From Porogramme epimiltina (taxonomy: Eukaryota; Basidiomycota; Agaricomycetes; Polyporales; Polyporaceae), in the NCBI GenBank assembly GCA_900155495.1, contig FTLJ01000695.1, positions 1 to 64,000 of the forward strand: a DNA stretch of 64,000 nt, given 5' to 3'. Positions 47,941 through 58,557 of the stretch are shown here, piece after piece (position 1 is the first letter of the stretch; each line of letters starts with the position of its first letter). The notes under the pieces were generated by a model. It saw only the letters and a list, made by a program, of their open reading frames with translations. It did no database searches and had not been told where the DNA came from. The position numbers and the translations under genes are program-made.

Positions 47941-48129
47941 TCGGGGGCAGAGGGGGCTGTGGCGCTGCCGGCCTTGCACCGAGGTGTCACTTCTGGACTC
48001 CGACTGCCATCCCCCGGGCGAGCGTGGTCCCCGGGGAGACTGTGGCCTCTTCTCTCTCCATCCAAACCTCCAGCTCGTCTTCTCGAAAGCTCTCTTTGGG
48101 TGTCTCCTCCCCTCGTCGCTCGACTGCAG

Positions 48130-49336
48130 ATGCCGGGGCGGCTAATCCAACATTCCACGAGGCGTGACGCTTTGTCTGCGGACATCCGTTCGAAAGCCGC
48201 CCCTCCAACGTCGGATTTCGCTCATCCAGTGGCATCCATGTCGCTTCAACCCCTCCTTACGAAGTCCAACCCACGTCGCGGTCCGCGCGCACGTCGTGCC
48301 CCGAGGTCCGGAAACGGCAGACCACCTTCTGCTCGCCCCATGCTCTATGATCCATCCGACTCCAGTAAGACACCTGGACATCATTGGATCTTCAATCTAA
48401 CAATAACCCTTTCACTAGAACCTATCCCCATCATCATTAACGCTACTCGCAAGCGACGCGAGAAGCAGGTGGCTCATGCACCAGTTCAAGGTCAAAGCAC
48501 GGGTGCGTAAACCCCATTCTGATTCCCCGTCATCTGTGGTACTGATTCCCGTCATACAGCGAACTTCGCGCCCGCATATGGGCGTCTCGGGTCAGCCATG
48601 TCAGTTCAGCCTGACACGACGAATTCCGTCAGCCGCATCCCGAGCCACCTTGCATCCGGGGACATCTCGCTGGGTCTTGAGTGCATTAGCCTCACGCGCG
48701 AATACTCCGCCTGCGGCCGTCACATCGAGGTGGTGAAGACGGATATCCATCCAACGCCGCTGTATGGCCGTGACTCTGGACAAGTGATCGAAGAGATCGC
48801 GTACGAGATTCAGGGCGCAATGACGGAGCCGCCTCACACCGGTGAGGACCATCTTGTGATCGTTTATCGCGTCAAGCTAACTCAACGAAATCCTTTCCAG
48901 AGGAACACGGTCTCCCCCATGGCGTTTCCATTAGCTCAGCGCCTCGCTGGACACGCGACGAGGAGGACCAGATGCTCCATGCGTGGGCCGAAGAGCGGGT
49001 GACCGGCTTCTTCCTCCGCTCAACCGCCCTTCAGGGCGCTACAGAGACCATTGCACGGGCACATCCAGTGCAGCGCACCCTCTACTACGATCTATTGCGC
49101 TACAAATGCGAAATAGAGTGAGCCATCCACACCGATACGTCGTACCTTCGCTTACTTTCTGGAACATTAGGATCAACGACAGATGCGAGCAGATCGGTCG
49201 ATTCGCCCCGTGCTACGTCCAGCCGGTCATCCTCGACGACGGTTGCATGCTATACGGGAAGCGTCTCCAAGACCTTCCGCGCCCCGGCAGCTCTCCTCTG
49301 CGTCTGCAAGCCCATTCTGCTTCTCGATCTTCTTAA
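48130..49336 (+). CDS. Family Q protein 2
   Basis: Exons 48130-48364, 48419-48502, 48560-48841, 48901-49117 and 49171-49336; phases close to 327 aa. The N-terminus is basic (SNPRRGPRARRAPRSGNGRP). A beta-like middle follows (GDISLGLECISLTREY, RHIEVVKTDIHPTPLYG), then the family Q helical domain: RWTRDEEDQMLHAWAEERV, YDLLRYKCEIEINDRCEQIG. The intron before INDRCEQ sits where the 41282 and 54333 genes split before INKVC and IKNAC, and has the same phase. The C-terminus contains RPGSSPLRLQAHS, which resembles the GPSPLS motif of family P; in the other Q proteins this tail is different. The frame is also open upstream of ATG 48130, so an earlier start is possible. Function unknown. Confidence 0.77.
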
Positions 49337-50083
49337 CCTAATCTTCCGCGGTCGCCATTCCAAGGACCTTGACTCTTAATCCTCTATCTTCTTCAGTCTC
49401 TTAATATTTCTTTCCGTCTTCATGATGTATTCACGACGAAATTTCCCCACGTATAGTATTACACAGCTACACCATCCTTCATTATGCGTATTAACCGCAC
49501 TTCCGCGTATTTTCTTACCGTATATTTCCTGGTTATCACATGTCTCCGTAGTTCTATCCCCGTCCGCTTCTCTGAAAGTTTCGGATACCCTAACTTCTCC
49601 CATAAATAGGTCACTGCTACTAAATTACTGGCTCTGTGTAATGCGTTAGCTCGACGTATGTCGCAAATACTAGTAGTCATTATTTGCCCAAACAACATCG
49701 AGCTGTGTGACATCCTACCGCATTGGGTTTGTACGTCATAGCCTACTCAGGCCAGGAGAGGTGCTCATACACCCATGACACAATACGCAATATGCGGTCC
49801 TACATGGACAACGCACCCGTCTGTTGTACGGGAAACAATGGGCCCATTTTGTGGCACTTTGCTTTGTTCAACGCCGTCACGTGATCTATACTCTGCGGCG
49901 TGGTGGTCAGTCTCGCGTGCCACCATCCCGCCTCCAACATTACTACTTCCACCTCCAACGCGGCACTCATATTCCTTTTGACGCTAAAGACGCCGATACC
50001 CCGTCACCTCCATCTTATCACAATACGGAGAACCTTATTTCGCCCCACCGCCACCTACTATTCACCCGTTGACCGCCGATGCC
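49337..50083. other. Intergenic, promoter of family P protein 4
   Basis: About 750 bp, AT-richer than the flanking genes. Contains the CACGTG box at 49878. No coding frame. Confidence 0.4.
49877..49884. promoter_or_regulatory. CACGTG box upstream of family P protein 4
   Basis: Palindromic TCACGTGA; the core ends 201 nt before the ATG at 50084. Confidence 0.45.
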
Positions 50084-51856
50084 ATGGCCATCGCCACACT
50101 AGCGCTTCCTTCGACCGCAGCTCCGCCTCACCTTTCCACGGGAAATATAGCGACCGAGATCATTGACAAGTGCCTAGCACAGCTGGCTTCTTCCCCAAAG
50201 CGTGAGAGAGAAGATGATCGCGAGGAAGACCACGTCGGAGCGAAGCGTACCCGAATATGGGGAGCCGGTAGGTGGTTGTGGTCAGCGGCGCTACCTCCGC
50301 GTTCAGAGTTGCTTAATCGTGCACGGCTTCCCACAGACTACCACACAGACGAGACCTCGACGGAGAGCCTAGACGAGTGGAGATTCCTGCCTCCAGGTGC
50401 GTAAATTTACCATGACTTGACCACCGGGCGCTGACCACAGCACTTTTCTGCTCTCCGCGTCCGCCAAGAGTAGACGTGGTCGAGAATAAAAACGTTAATC
50501 TAATAGAGGAGCCTATAGGTCCAGAGGAAAGCTTATCGTTCCCCGGAGGACAAGATGATTTCTGTGAGTAGTTGTAATTATCTCGCGTCGCATCCGACAA
50601 CTCATAGCGATCAGGTGCGGATTTTTGGAGTTCGAGCATGAACACAGATTTGTTTTCAAGCTCCTCCGAGGAGTCGCTGTCGGAATGCTCTGAAGGGTCT
50701 GAGTCGAAACTGTTTCCCGAAGACATGACCCTCTCGGAGATTATCGCTCATGGTATGCGCCATCCCTTCAGTTCCTCCGACGCTCATGTATGCCGACCTC
50801 TCTTCAGATCACCCAGAGATGGCTGATCTGCTTAGAGCTTCTAAAGAAAATGGTGCTCTGTACGAATCTCATGCACCCTCTCACGATGCGTCAGACTCCT
50901 GCCCGCCGAATTCTACAGGTAAGCGCTCACTTATTACTGTACTTCGATGCAATAGAAGCGTCTTACACACGTCAATCGCCGTAATAGACACCGAATGCGT
51001 CGCTCTCGAAGACAGCGGGGACCAAACGTTCTTTGCTGTGGACGAAGATGAAGACGACGAGGACATGGAACCCGTCAACTTCGCCCAATTTTGTAATGAG
51101 TTCGACGCAGGGGCGATACAGGCCGCACCTCAAATCCCGGCGCCGGAACGCATTTGCGGGGACCCTCGCCCACTGGGCTCTTCGCCGTTGTCCAATGCTG
51201 TCTCTGAGGATGAACTGGCTGACGCGCACTCGTCGGAGCTGCGGGTGTGGCGTTTCAAACCGAAGTCGCAGAGTCTGCGAGTGAACATGTTCAAGAGCAT
51301 CCATGCAGACGAGTAAGTCTCCTCCTTCTCTCGGAGTCCAATGGATTCTTATCGTTGTAATAGGAGATACTTTCTGCTCACCGACCGCACCCGCGCCACC
51401 GTATACGATCGTGACGTACCCGCAGTCACTCGAGGCACACCTGGGTATTGCCGGCTCCGCGACCCGCTTCCGTGCCCCACTGGTGCCGCAGTCCAGGAGC
51501 GCTATGAGTACTGGTACTCCGGGTCGCTCCTCAAGGACCCTTTCCGTCCTTCGCCACAAATGTGCCGGCGGTACACGTACCTCTGCCTGGAAACTGGAGA
51601 GGCGTTCGATGGGACGTACTTTGGAATGCACCCGCACTATCGCGCGTACGTCGAGGCGGTGAATGAGATTGGGCATATGCACGGGCAGCCCGATGGGACG
51701 AAGAAGAAGGTGATAGAGTGCCATGAGCTCATGGTGAAGCGGGTGGAGGACGCGGAGGAGACCACACTCCGGATGCGGAGCGATCCTGAGGCGAGGTATG
51801 CTTGGGATCGCTATGCCGCGGCGGCGAAGAACCTCTATAATAAGATCCAGGCGTAA
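50084..51856 (+). CDS. Family P protein 4
   Basis: Exons 50084-50396, 50441-50563, 50615-50752, 50808-50918, 50988-51312 and 51364-51856; phases close to 500 aa, the best-resolved member. Order: helical STGNIATEIIDKCLAQLA; basic cluster GAKRTRIWGAGRWLWSAAL; Ser/Glu-rich centre; acidic VDEDEDDEDME; CGDPRPLGSSPLSNAV; RVNMFKSIHADERYFLLTD; VTRGTPGYCRLRD; ERYEYWYSGSLL; GTYFGMHPHYRAYVEAV; helical DPEARYAWDRYAAAAKNLYN to the stop. RVN(M/L)(F/Y) and RY(F/M)L are shared with the 56526 gene, RGTPG with 33015 and 56526, and DPEA with 33015. Possible nuclear protein; the C-terminal domain is unrecognised. Confidence 0.82.
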
Positions 51857-52337
51857 GGATGTGGTCTGGGGAAGGGAAAACGTGCCGCGCCACGCATGTC
51901 TGTAATTGTATTGCTCGGACTCGTGCTCGGACACTGTGCATAGTTATCGTTAACGTTACTGTACACCTGCTATACTTGTTTGTACCCTAGCTTTCGTATT
52001 GTAGCTACCCCTTAACGCGGCCTTCGTGGTCGTGGAACCTTTGCCACCCGCTGTAATGCATCGTGTTTCTACCTTGTTGAAACAAAGAGTGCTTGTGGCC
52101 CAAGGGTCGGCAAGTACAAAATGTGTGACAGGAGCACTGTCGTCTTGCCCCTTCCTCTCGCTTGTTCTCGGATAGCTGTGGCGTACCCTGAATCAGTGCG
52201 TGGTCAGGATTACAGAACATCCTATTATACCACTCATAAGGCCACACCGCAGCCACTCATTGTCGTTGATTCACCACTCACTCCAACACCACACCACTCA
52301 CAACATCTCACTCGCACATCTCAATCCTCTTCATAAG
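51857..52337. other. Short intergenic
   Basis: About 480 bp, 3' of family P protein 4. A CACTCA/CACCACTCA-rich stretch lies at about 52270-52320, just before the next start. No other feature. Confidence 0.35.
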
Positions 52338-53128
52338 ATGCTCTCCGAAGTGACTAGGGGACCTTTTGATCTTAACGTTTCAGCCGTTCTGAGGGAATCT
52401 ACGGCGCGAACGAAACAGACTACGGAACTTGGTTACGGGGGAATACGACAAGATGGTCAGCGAACCACCACAATCATGTAACCCTTATACTTACCGTTCT
52501 ACGCTAACTAGGTATCTCCTGGGAGGGGAACTGGGAAACGGGAGAGGGCCTCATCGTATACCGAGTGTACGGCATCGCGTATCGTGGCCGCGGAACTAGC
52601 ACAGGTGAGGTCCCAGACATGGCGTAACTATTTTCTGCTGCTAATCACGGACGTCGACTGGTTCCCCTCCTACGCGGCGATGCGTCAACAGATTCTAACG
52701 AGAGGACAATGAGCCTTGGGACCAGTATCAACATTCTATCCCACCCAGACACCTGTCAGTATGGGGCCTCCGAGTGTACGTGTGCAGAGGTACGATCACT
52801 CACTCACCTTCATCCTGTGTTTTCGCAGATCTCATGTTTGGCTGGAATATGTGACCGCACTTCTTTGATGCATCTTCCGCACACCCACCTTGATATTCTC
52901 TGGTCATCTGTATGTTTGCGGTGTCACGCCACTGGTGGCATGGAACAGGACATTATGGATATGACTAGGGCCTGGGATCTGGTACTAGAGCCGTTCGCGT
53001 TCGCGTACGAGTGTGCGACCAACCCGGTTCTTGCCCAGGTTATAGCGCGAGCGCTGGCCGTCGCGGCATTGATTATGTATCTGATGTCCTTCATCGACGA
53101 CCTTGTGGTTGCACTTGTTGTAAGGTAA
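52338..53128 (+). CDS. Small protein with hydrophobic C-terminus
   Basis: Exons 52338-52455, 52512-52604 and 52692-53128; phases close to 215 aa. Starts MLSEVTRGPFDLNVSAVLRE, then a beta-like stretch (EGLIVYRVYGIAYRGRG), a Cys-rich segment (ASECTCAEV, ISCLAGICDRTS, CLRCHATGG), and a C-terminal helix VIARALAVAALIMYLMSF followed by IDDLVVALVVR. The last 35 residues could form a membrane or amphipathic helix. No family recognised. Its position before family Q protein 3 and the beta-like middle hint at a truncated Q relative, but this is weak. A consensus-like donor/acceptor pair at 52790-52828 is only 39 nt and was left unspliced. Confidence 0.58.
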
Positions 53129-54332
53129 TGCAATGCTAGAAGAACTCAAGAGAGTTCGACAACGTATCGATACTCAAGGATCGGACGCGACCCTATGCGC
53201 ACGTAAGAAGCCAGCAAAAGCTTAGACATTGGAGTGGAACATACCGAGTCCCAAAACCTACAGTGCTAGTAGTGCGGTTGCTCGCTCGCACCACTACAAT
53301 GAGGGCTATATAAGGGAGGCATTGAGGGCTGAGAACCTGACGAGTTGGCTGGGGTGAACGGATACAGTGCTTCCTGGCATCACGCTCAGTGCATTGGCAC
53401 TTCAGTAGTCAGTACTAGTCAGTCTTGATTCGTTCCAATGATATGAAGTGCTATCTCACGATCCGACTCTGATTCCTACCACATCCACCGTCCAATGCCC
53501 ATCCTTTGCATGTACTAAATGTTAAACCTCGACTCGCATCAGGCCTTCTGTCTTCGCACCCACCCTACCCTAGGGCGTGCAGCACGAAACGGGGTAATGT
53601 TTTTGCCTTACTTCATTGAAGCGGATACAGATTATCGCAGAAGCAAGTTTTGAGGCTTGGATTTACGAACTTAACAATTGACTGCCGTATCCAACTCTCA
53701 CGTCCCAGTGTGGAATATCTGTCGCACCGTCTAGGACCCGCTCCCAAATTTCGCTAGCTCCCGGTGACTTGTGCGACAAGGTGCGTCCTCCGATTCGTCG
53801 TGCGAACAGTTTCAAGGCGACTATATATCATTGGACAGGGTGCGATGTTTGATGCCGTTGGGTATACGTCGTGAATGTGCGGAGGATGACAATGGTAGAA
53901 TCAGGTTTTCCAAGTCGGACTCCCGTCAGCCCCGGGCGACGGGCGCGACTGCGACAAACCGAACTCGGAGAATTTGGCCGTGTTTATTTCAGAGGCTCTT
54001 GCCAAACACTCCATAACAGCCATCTCCGGAAGTGTCTTCCGTGGGCGCTAAACGAGGCCATTGCGTCAGGCACGTGACTGCATGTTGACAAGTTTTAAGT
54101 TTCGCCTTTCAGCGCTTGCAACCTCGCCTATACCCAACTTACCCACGAGAGACATTCACGCTCCGATACCCGAGAATGTTAAATCGGTCTGTCTGTCCTC
54201 CACTTTTCGATCAACTCCCTCCGCTCACTGCATTTAGGTGGTATTCGACCTCCCCTCTCTTAGGTTATGCATGCTTGGATCCCTTTATCCGTGTTTATTT
54301 GCATACGTCATTGTTTATGATACAGTAGTGAC
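53129..54332. other. Gene-free interval
   Basis: About 1.2 kb. No supported frame. Contains the CACGTG box at 54071 and a TTGT-rich leader just before 54333. Confidence 0.4.
54071..54078. promoter_or_regulatory. CACGTG box upstream of family Q protein 3
   Basis: CACGTGAC, the same octamer as at 47933; the core ends 257 nt before the ATG at 54333. Confidence 0.45.
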
Positions 54333-55746
54333 ATGTCTGTCAAAGGACCTCTCCTTCCCCTCTCCTTGGACTACTCCAATGTTTTGAGTCCTCGGACCCG
54401 TCCCTCTCTCCTCGCTATCCAGGTCGATGATATCTCATCCACCTCTTCAACCGATGAGAATACAGCACCCCTCCGTGTTGATTCCTCCCATGAGCATAGT
54501 ACGTCAGCTCTGGCTATGTGTATTCGTTACTGACCACCCCTTTCGCAGTCGCGCCCAAGCCGTTCACCTCGTCTCTGGGTGGTCAACTGAACCCGGATAC
54601 TACCGTCCCGTCGTCTCTGTGTTTGTTTCTCCGTGAAGTCTGTTCTCATTACCATTCTAATCATTAGACCCTCCCATTCCCAACTCGATAGCATTCCTCA
54701 GCATCCCTCTCGCATCGACAGTCGATATCAGTGACGACGCGGACGACACTGGCGTCGGTGAGTGTCATAGCATCTTCCAATGTCGCGCAACCCATCGACT
54801 GATGCATCTTATAGATTTATTCCGGGACGATGGAGAGTCTTCTGATGACGACGACGAAGACGACGACATGATGGCCCGGGCGATGGCGTTTGCGAAGTAT
54901 CGCGCTGCCAATGCAGGAATGACTGCGGCTATGGTCAACTTCAACACAGTGGCTGACGCAGTTGATGACGATGTGGATGAACTGTCCGACGCTGCGGCGC
55001 GAGTTATCACACTGATTAAGAACTGTGCGTGGGATCCTCATGCCACCTTGTACAGCGCTAACTGATGGTCTCGTTTTAGCACCTCCTTCGTCAGCTCGGC
55101 TGGTTCCTCAGTCGCCAACAAACCCGACTCCAAGCAGGGCCCTACTCTCCGATACTCAACGCGAGGAGCTCGACATGGTCACGGCCTACACCGAGCGCTG
55201 GGCCTCCAATGTGAAGCTGGAATCGACGTACTGGCAGGGTACCCAGCCTCTGGCGTACAAGGAGCCCTCGGTACCACTCTTCCTCCGCCTCACACTGTAC
55301 AACGCAGAGCAAGCGTACGTCGTATCCTGCCTTCCTTCACCCTAACGTCCGCCAACGCATTCCGTCTATGTAGCATCAAGAACGCCTGCGAGGCTTTATA
55401 CATCGCGCCCCCTTTGGAAATCGAGCGCCAACGGCCGTGTGTCCGGCATGGCCCCGTCATCGTTGGCCTCGCCCGTGTTGCTGAGAGCGGGACCCTGACA
55501 CTACGCCCCATCCCGGCGGGTTATTTTCCCCAGGGTAAGCTCGAAGATCTTCGGGCGGAGCTCAACAAGTCCTGCGGCGGCCTCAAGGACATCAAACCGG
55601 CGGTGGTCAACATCCGCGCGGGAGCCAAGCGTACGACCGGTGCGCAGACGGAGGCCGACACCCGCCGCGCTAGGTGGGCCCACGGACGATCTAGTTTGCG
55701 CATCGACATCACTGCGGACTTGCTCTCTGACGGCCATACTGCATAG
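54333..55746 (+). CDS. Family Q protein 3
   Basis: Exons 54333-54498, 54549 to about 54632, 54668-54757, 54815-55024, 55080-55314 and 55374-55746; phases close to 385 aa. The second intron is only 35 nt as drawn; a 49-nt alternative (donor GTTTGT) keeps the same frame. N-terminus MSVKGPLLPLSLDYSNVLSP, beta-like SIAFLSIPLAS, strongly acidic DDDDEDDD, then helix MMARAMAFAKYRAANAGMTA. The Q domain follows: ALLSDTQREELDMVTAYTER, YNAEQAIKNACEALYIAPPL, GKLEDLRAELNKSCGG, then a basic tail. It aligns with 41282 over the whole C-terminal domain with one conserved intron (phase 2, between A and I). Function unknown. Confidence 0.8.
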
Positions 55747-56525
55747 GAGAACACGTTCAACACCTCAATGCTTTCTACGATGTCTCTTGACCGGTACTTA
55801 TCGGCACTCGATATTCCGCGACACTCCCTCTACTCTTCCAGCCTACTACGTCCCTTCGGTTGGATACGCGATATCCCATTCGACAAGATTTCTTCTTGCG
55901 ACCCCCCCTCACGCATCAATTGGACATCTCCGACGCGTTAAGACGCTGTCGTCCTACTTTGCGTCTATCTTCCGGATGGTATAATACCCTCACGACAGGA
56001 CTCGTGCCGCGACATCTCAGCGGCTCACCTGCCTCACGAACATCACGATCTTCACGATATTTTATGACGCGTTTATGGCCATCTCTCTCCTGCTATCTTT
56101 TTGCATTCTCCCGCTTCATTCTGTGTCCACCGTTGTGTTATTAGTCACTCATCAGTCAGGACATTCTATCCTTATTCCCTCGTAGTGATAGTTCCATCAA
56201 AACCTCCCACTCTCCATTCTCCTTATCTTGAGTCCGTAGTCAGTGATATCAGTGCAACAGAAGTAGAGCAATTTCAATGATGTAGGATACTGTATACGCG
56301 GTCGCGGTAGTCATGCTCTCCTCATTTGTGTGCTCGTTATCGGGGTTCGCCCGTGCTGCCTGAGACTTGAGTGGTGGTTTGGTGCAAGAATGCCGCAGTT
56401 TGGATATCGCTACTTGTAATCAGGTACAATTCCCTCACATTCTCATGCCTGCAGATAAGCCCGCTATCAAAATCCTCATTGCCCATATCTATCACCTAGT
56501 GACTCGGATCCATTACTTGCGCTAT
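55747..56525. other. Convergent 3' region
   Basis: About 780 bp between family Q protein 3 (plus) and family P protein 5 (minus). No supported feature. Confidence 0.4.
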
Positions 56526-58125
56526 TCAAAATGGGCTCGACTGGTCCATCCTCGTAAATGTCGGCGGGACGCCCCAACCATTCTCTATCCAGTCCTTCAA
56601 GAGACCAGCCAGCCTCCACGTCGACGGTTCGAATCCCTGTTCCCTCTTCTCCTTCCTCCCCTCCAATTTCTTCCTCTCAGCTTCCGTCCACTCCATCTGG
56701 ACGTGGGACGTTGTCTCTTTGCTTTTCTTCTTCAATTTGAGCGCTGCCGTGGAGTGAAGTACCCAGTACTTCTGCGCACTGCGGCTTGGGAGTAGCCGCG
56801 CGATGGCGACGGACTCGCAGCTAATGCGGTGCAGAGTAAACTGGCGCTTCAAGTCCCCTTTGATAATGACACCGCATGTGCAGGGAATGTTAACCCGTCT
56901 GGCGAAGTACAGCCACAGTCCTTCTTGGACGTGCCCTGGTTTTGGAATCCGCATGCGAGAAAGCCGTGCCTCGGGAGGGATTCGATCTCCCCGCCACCTA
57001 GGGTTTTGCACATCCCCACGCACCAAAAGGAAATTTAGCTGCTCCATAGCAAGACCGCAGAGTACCACGCTCACAAGAGGTCCTAGGTAACGGACTAGTG
57101 GCAGCGATGACTCTTCTGCCTCGTATTCGTAATGATTCATCGCTGCCACTATGCGATAGGGCGGGTGCCATCTAAGGTTTCCCGGAGTTCCACGTCTTGG
57201 AGGTGAGGCACAGAGCTTATGCATAAAGTGCCAATCACGATCTACAGGGCCATCAGGGAATCTCTGAGAAGTGTCCTCGTCCGTTCTAGGACAGTAAAGG
57301 TCGGTGTCAGCCAACATATATCTACGGTTGATAAGAGGGACGTACAAGTTTAGGCGAATGCACTCAGCACGAGTTTTAAGAAGACTCTTGAGCATTGGGG
57401 GCAGTATTTTCGTCCTCGTCTTTTTTTCCTTGATGCGCGCCCACATGCCATCTGTGATACGAGGTGGTGGGATTGAAAACTTGGCCACGTGCTCGGGAAG
57501 CGAGAGAAGATGCTGGGGCATCCCTGAAAGAGGAGATGATAGTTGTTTACCCCTTATGTATGCTTTTGTATAACGCGAGTGCTTATGGAAAGCGGGGAAT
57601 TTGTTCACAATTCCTGCTTCTGAACGGAACGGATGAGAGATCTCCGATATACGCCTTAGTAGGTGCTTACCGTAGGGATCCCTGACTATACGTGTACGAG
57701 TCGCTATTCCTTCTGGCGGGTATGAGGCTTGTTTCTCGTTTGTTAGTGCATCCGTATCTTGGAATGCACAGGGTGAGCATATGCATTCGCAGATAGTGTT
57801 ATTGAACATTTAAAGCTTACGGTTCTTTGCAGAGGTGTATATCCTCTTGGCATCCACCTGTACTGCATCATTGCGGGCGTTTTTATCCTCAAGATTCCCT
57901 GTACCAGGAAAAATCGCAATTCAACATCGCAAGATGATGTGCAATATAAGGAACAGCACGGAACCGACCTTTGATTAGCTGCTTACTCGTGTTGGACTTG
58001 AGCTTCTTTTGAGAACCCTCCTTCTCAGAAAGGTCATCTGTGCTTCGTTGTCGTTTAACTGAAGTTCTAGTATCTTGCAGACCTCGCTGGAAGATAGCCT
58101 CGAGCTCACGAAGCATAGATGACAT
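56526..58125 (-). CDS. Family P protein 5 (diverged)
   Basis: Exons 57969-58125, 57821-57898, 57671-57757 and 56526-57613; phases close to 469 aa. N-terminus MSSMLRELEAIFQRGLQD, basic cluster (SVKRQRSTDD, SQKKLKSN), then GKQLSSPLSGMPQ (matching SSPLS of 50084), RLNLYVPLINRRYMLADTD (matching RVNMFKS...RYFLLTD), PPRRGTPGNLRW, NHYEYEAEE, VVLCGLAMEQLNFLL, and SAQKYWVLHS in the place of EAxxHW. A basic Lys/Arg/Glu helix forms the tail. There is no long acidic run, unlike other members. A naive single ORF (56526-57809) starts inside intron 2; the spliced model is preferred because it recovers the family N-terminus and canonical splice sites. Function unknown. Confidence 0.77.
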
Positions 58126-58280
58126 TTGGTCGATGCTTAGTTCTTCTCCTGTTTTGAGCGACCTGGCCGAGACTTCTGAGTCGATTATTCAAGTATGAGA
58201 ATATATGATCAAAGTGGTCACGGAGAGGGTAGCTGTTGAACTCGAGACGACCAGGTGGACGCTATGTTTTGACCACTGCA

Positions 58281-58287
58281 TCACGTG
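58281..58287. promoter_or_regulatory. CACGTG box upstream of family P protein 5
   Basis: TCACGTG; the core lies 157 nt upstream of the minus-strand ATG at 58125. Confidence 0.45.
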
Positions 58288-58332
58288 CACGAGCGGGCGC
58301 GTTAGCGCCTCTCAATGAACTTCACAACATCG

Positions 58333-58557
58333 TTACTCGCTCGGAGAGGCACGTTGGTCCCCTTCACGTTTGCGGATAGATATTGACACATTATTACACT
58401 GTTTGACATAGTCTGTATTGCACCTGTAATAGTCTCTGATACGTTCTTTACCAATAGTACTAAGCCAACCCAGCAGATAATCGGTCTCTTCTTCTGATGG
58501 GCTCATATGGGGACGCAAGTGACCAGAGGCGCACGGATACCACGAGCTTTTGTGCAT
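58333..58557 (-). CDS. Small orphan ORF, doubtful
   Basis: 74 aa from an ATG at 58557 (MHKSSWYPCASGHLRPHMSP). The second half is charged (SEEETDYLLGWLSTIGKERI). It could be a first exon or a short gene. No family and no splice partner found. Confidence 0.25.
   Translation of the reverse strand: MHKSSWYPCASGHLRPHMSPSEEETDYLLGWLSTIGKERIRDYYRCNTDYVKQCNNVSISIRKREGDQRASPSE

Larger units (their letters stand above)
46062..48129. other. Gene-free interval
   Basis: About 2 kb between divergent family genes. A plus frame at 46868-47110 has no support. Two CACGTG boxes are listed separately. Nothing else seen. Confidence 0.4.

Noticed and set aside
56560..56640. tRNA-like B box GGTTCGAATCC on the plus strand
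   Set aside because: Flanking bases do not form a five-pair T stem, no A box or cloverleaf upstream, and it lies inside the family P protein 5 coding exon.
56526..57809. Unspliced 427-aa ORF as the gene
   Set aside because: Its first 17 codons lie in a canonical 63-nt intron; the spliced model recovers a family-like N-terminus.
30265..58125. Homeodomain mating-type locus
   Set aside because: Paired, diverged nuclear-type genes fit the idea, but no homeodomain WFxNxR helix is present in any P or Q protein and no known flanking mating-locus gene was recognised.
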